Assembly (NCBI GenBank): GCA_030149595.1
Contig: JASFBI010000086.1
Span: forward strand, 1 to 7,351
DNA: 7,351 nt
Direction of reading: 5' to 3'
Origin: Desulfobacterales bacterium
GTDB lineage: Bacteria > Desulfobacterota > Desulfobacteria > Desulfobacterales > DAOWNP01
Made by a program: the position numbers and the translations under genes. Shown here in pieces: positions 6,790-7,351 of this stretch; position 1 is the first letter of the stretch; each line of letters starts with the position of its first letter. A model generated the notes under the pieces. The model saw nothing but the letters and a program-made list of their open reading frames with translations. It was not told the origin of the DNA and made no database searches.

Positions 6790-6860
6790 AGGAACGGGGA
6801 TTAAATTGCTTTAACAGGCAGACTATAGTTGTAAAAGTTGTTCCATTCTCCCCCGTTCCT
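6790..6860. repeat. GC-rich inverted repeat in the convergent rpmB / RSH intergenic region
   Basis: AGGAACGGGG (6790-6799) is the exact reverse complement of CCCCGTTCCT (6851-6860), with 51 nt between. These are among the most GC-rich runs in the non-coding DNA. The loop allows a small inner stem (CTTTAAC near 6809-6815 with GTT...AAAG near 6828-6837). No T-run follows either arm on either strand, so it is not a standard intrinsic terminator. A 9-bp direct repeat TATAGTTGT (6824-6832 and 6873-6881) overlaps the region. It may be a shared 3' end structure for the two convergent genes or a small repeat element; nothing else is visible in 6665-6889. Confidence 0.5.
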
Positions 6861-6889
6861 TGAATTTAAATTTATAGTTGTGTAACCCC

Positions 6890-7309
6890 CTAATTTACTC
6901 TTGTAATCTCTTGAATGGCTTTAATTTTTTTTAGACTGTTAATTATTTTTAATAAATGTTCTGTGCTTTTAACAGATAAAGTAAAATAGCTGTCTACCTG
7001 ATAATTACTTTGAATTTCTGTTTGTGAACTTAAAATATTTGACTCTGACCTACTTATATTTGATGCTATTTCTGCAAGAAGCCCCAGTTTATCAAGCGAT
7101 TTGATTTTAATTTTTACGGGATATTCTATATCAGGCATTTGCCTGTTCCAGGCCACATCAATTCGCCGTTCAAAACTCATTTTTAACGTGTTTTTACCGT
7201 TTGTTCTATTAACGATAACACCACTTCCATTTGTAATTTTGCCGTTTATTTTGTCTCCAGGCACAGGTTGCCAGCATTTTCCTAATCTTACTACTAATTC
7301 ATCCAGGAG
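6890..7309 (-). CDS. C-terminal part of a RelA/SpoT-family (p)ppGpp synthetase/hydrolase (RSH), truncated by the contig end
   Basis: Long RSH enzymes make and/or hydrolyse (p)ppGpp in the stringent response. Only the C-terminal regulatory end is present, about 139 residues. It contains the zinc-finger/conserved-cysteine domain (DELVVRLGKCWQPVPGDKI, then SFERRIDVAWN) and a terminal ACT domain starting at YPVKIKIKSLDKLGLLAEI and ending EITRVN. The catalytic and TGS regions lie outside, so hydrolase versus synthetase cannot be told. The motif normally reads CC...HR-x-DC; here it is CW...NR-T-NG, so three metal-site residues appear lost. These changes lie within about 110 nt of adapter sequence and may be miscalls. 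The apparent GTG start at 7324 is inside the adapter and not real. The gene is convergent with rpmB, and the stop is TAG. Confidence 0.85.
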   Translation of the reverse strand, partial: LLDELVVRLGKCWQPVPGDKINGKITNGSGVIVNRTNGKNTLKMSFERRIDVAWNRQMPDIEYPVKIKIKSLDKLGLLAEIASNISRSESNILSSQTEIQSNYQVDSYFTLSVKSTEHLLKIINSLKKIKAIQEITRVN

Positions 7310-7351
7310 CTCGGAAGAGCACACGTCTTACCTCCAGTAACAGTATCAACT
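7308..7351 (+). other. Illumina TruSeq adapter sequence at the contig end (artefact)
   Basis: Bases 7308-7341 align without gaps to the common Illumina TruSeq read-through adapter (starts AGATCGGAAGAGC) at 30 of 34 positions. The run 7311-7328 (TCGGAAGAGCACACGTCT) is exact. Mismatches are at 7310, 7329, 7331 and 7339. The last ten bases (7342-7351) fall where the index would be. This is untrimmed library sequence, not genome, and everything translated from it should be discarded. Confidence 0.95.

Noticed and set aside
6790..6860. Integron attC site or CRISPR-like repeat
   Set aside because: No GTTRRRY/RYYYAAC core pair, no integrase or cas gene and no repeated spaced unit; only one inverted repeat is present.
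7101..7340. 79-residue + strand ORF at the right end
   Set aside because: It is antisense to the RSH gene and ends inside the Illumina adapter.

Overview
This AT-rich window (about one third G+C by eye) is a housekeeping stretch of a bacterial chromosome. An outer-membrane assembly lipoprotein (BamD) implies a diderm. PNPase wording such as [17 protein letters not shown], the zinc-type L28 and a RelA/SpoT-family gene beside rpmB fit a low-GC member of the Desulfobacterota (old 'Deltaproteobacteria'). That placement is inference from family knowledge, not from a search.

Layout. (1) Bases 1-109 may hold the eroded tail of a DUF503/YlxP-like gene. (2) 134-3907 is the classic translation/RNA-decay cluster rbfA-truB-rpsO-pnp, all on the + strand and closed by a long terminator hairpin at 3961-4004. 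(3) 3908-4276 is non-coding; it also holds a perfect 22-bp inverted repeat whose left arm carries a consensus -10 hexamer, just upstream of a secreted START-domain protein gene (4277-4945). (4) 4946-5281 is non-coding and contains a good sigma-70-type promoter followed by a leader predicted to be strongly folded, ahead of a thioredoxin gene (5282-5608). (5) bamD (5692-6345) and rpmB (6473-6664) follow on the + strand. (6) 6665-6889 is a convergent intergenic region with a GC-rich inverted repeat. (7) On the - strand, 6890 to about 7309 encodes the C-terminal end of a RelA/SpoT-type (p)ppGpp enzyme.

The right end is not biological: 7308-7341 matches the Illumina TruSeq adapter with four mismatches, so the contig ends in adapter read-through. 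The unusual residues in the adjacent RSH zinc-binding motif could arise from the same kinds of miscall (A to C, G to T) seen in the adapter and should not be read as biology.

Functionally, the first block joins 30S maturation (RbfA), tRNA pseudouridylation (TruB), a primary 16S-binding protein (S15) and 3'-5' RNA decay (PNPase). The second half is a string of apparently separately expressed genes for envelope and redox functions, L28 and the stringent response. I found no mobile element, CRISPR array, tRNA/rRNA, toxin-antitoxin or defence system. The real points of interest are non-coding structures and the assembly artefact.
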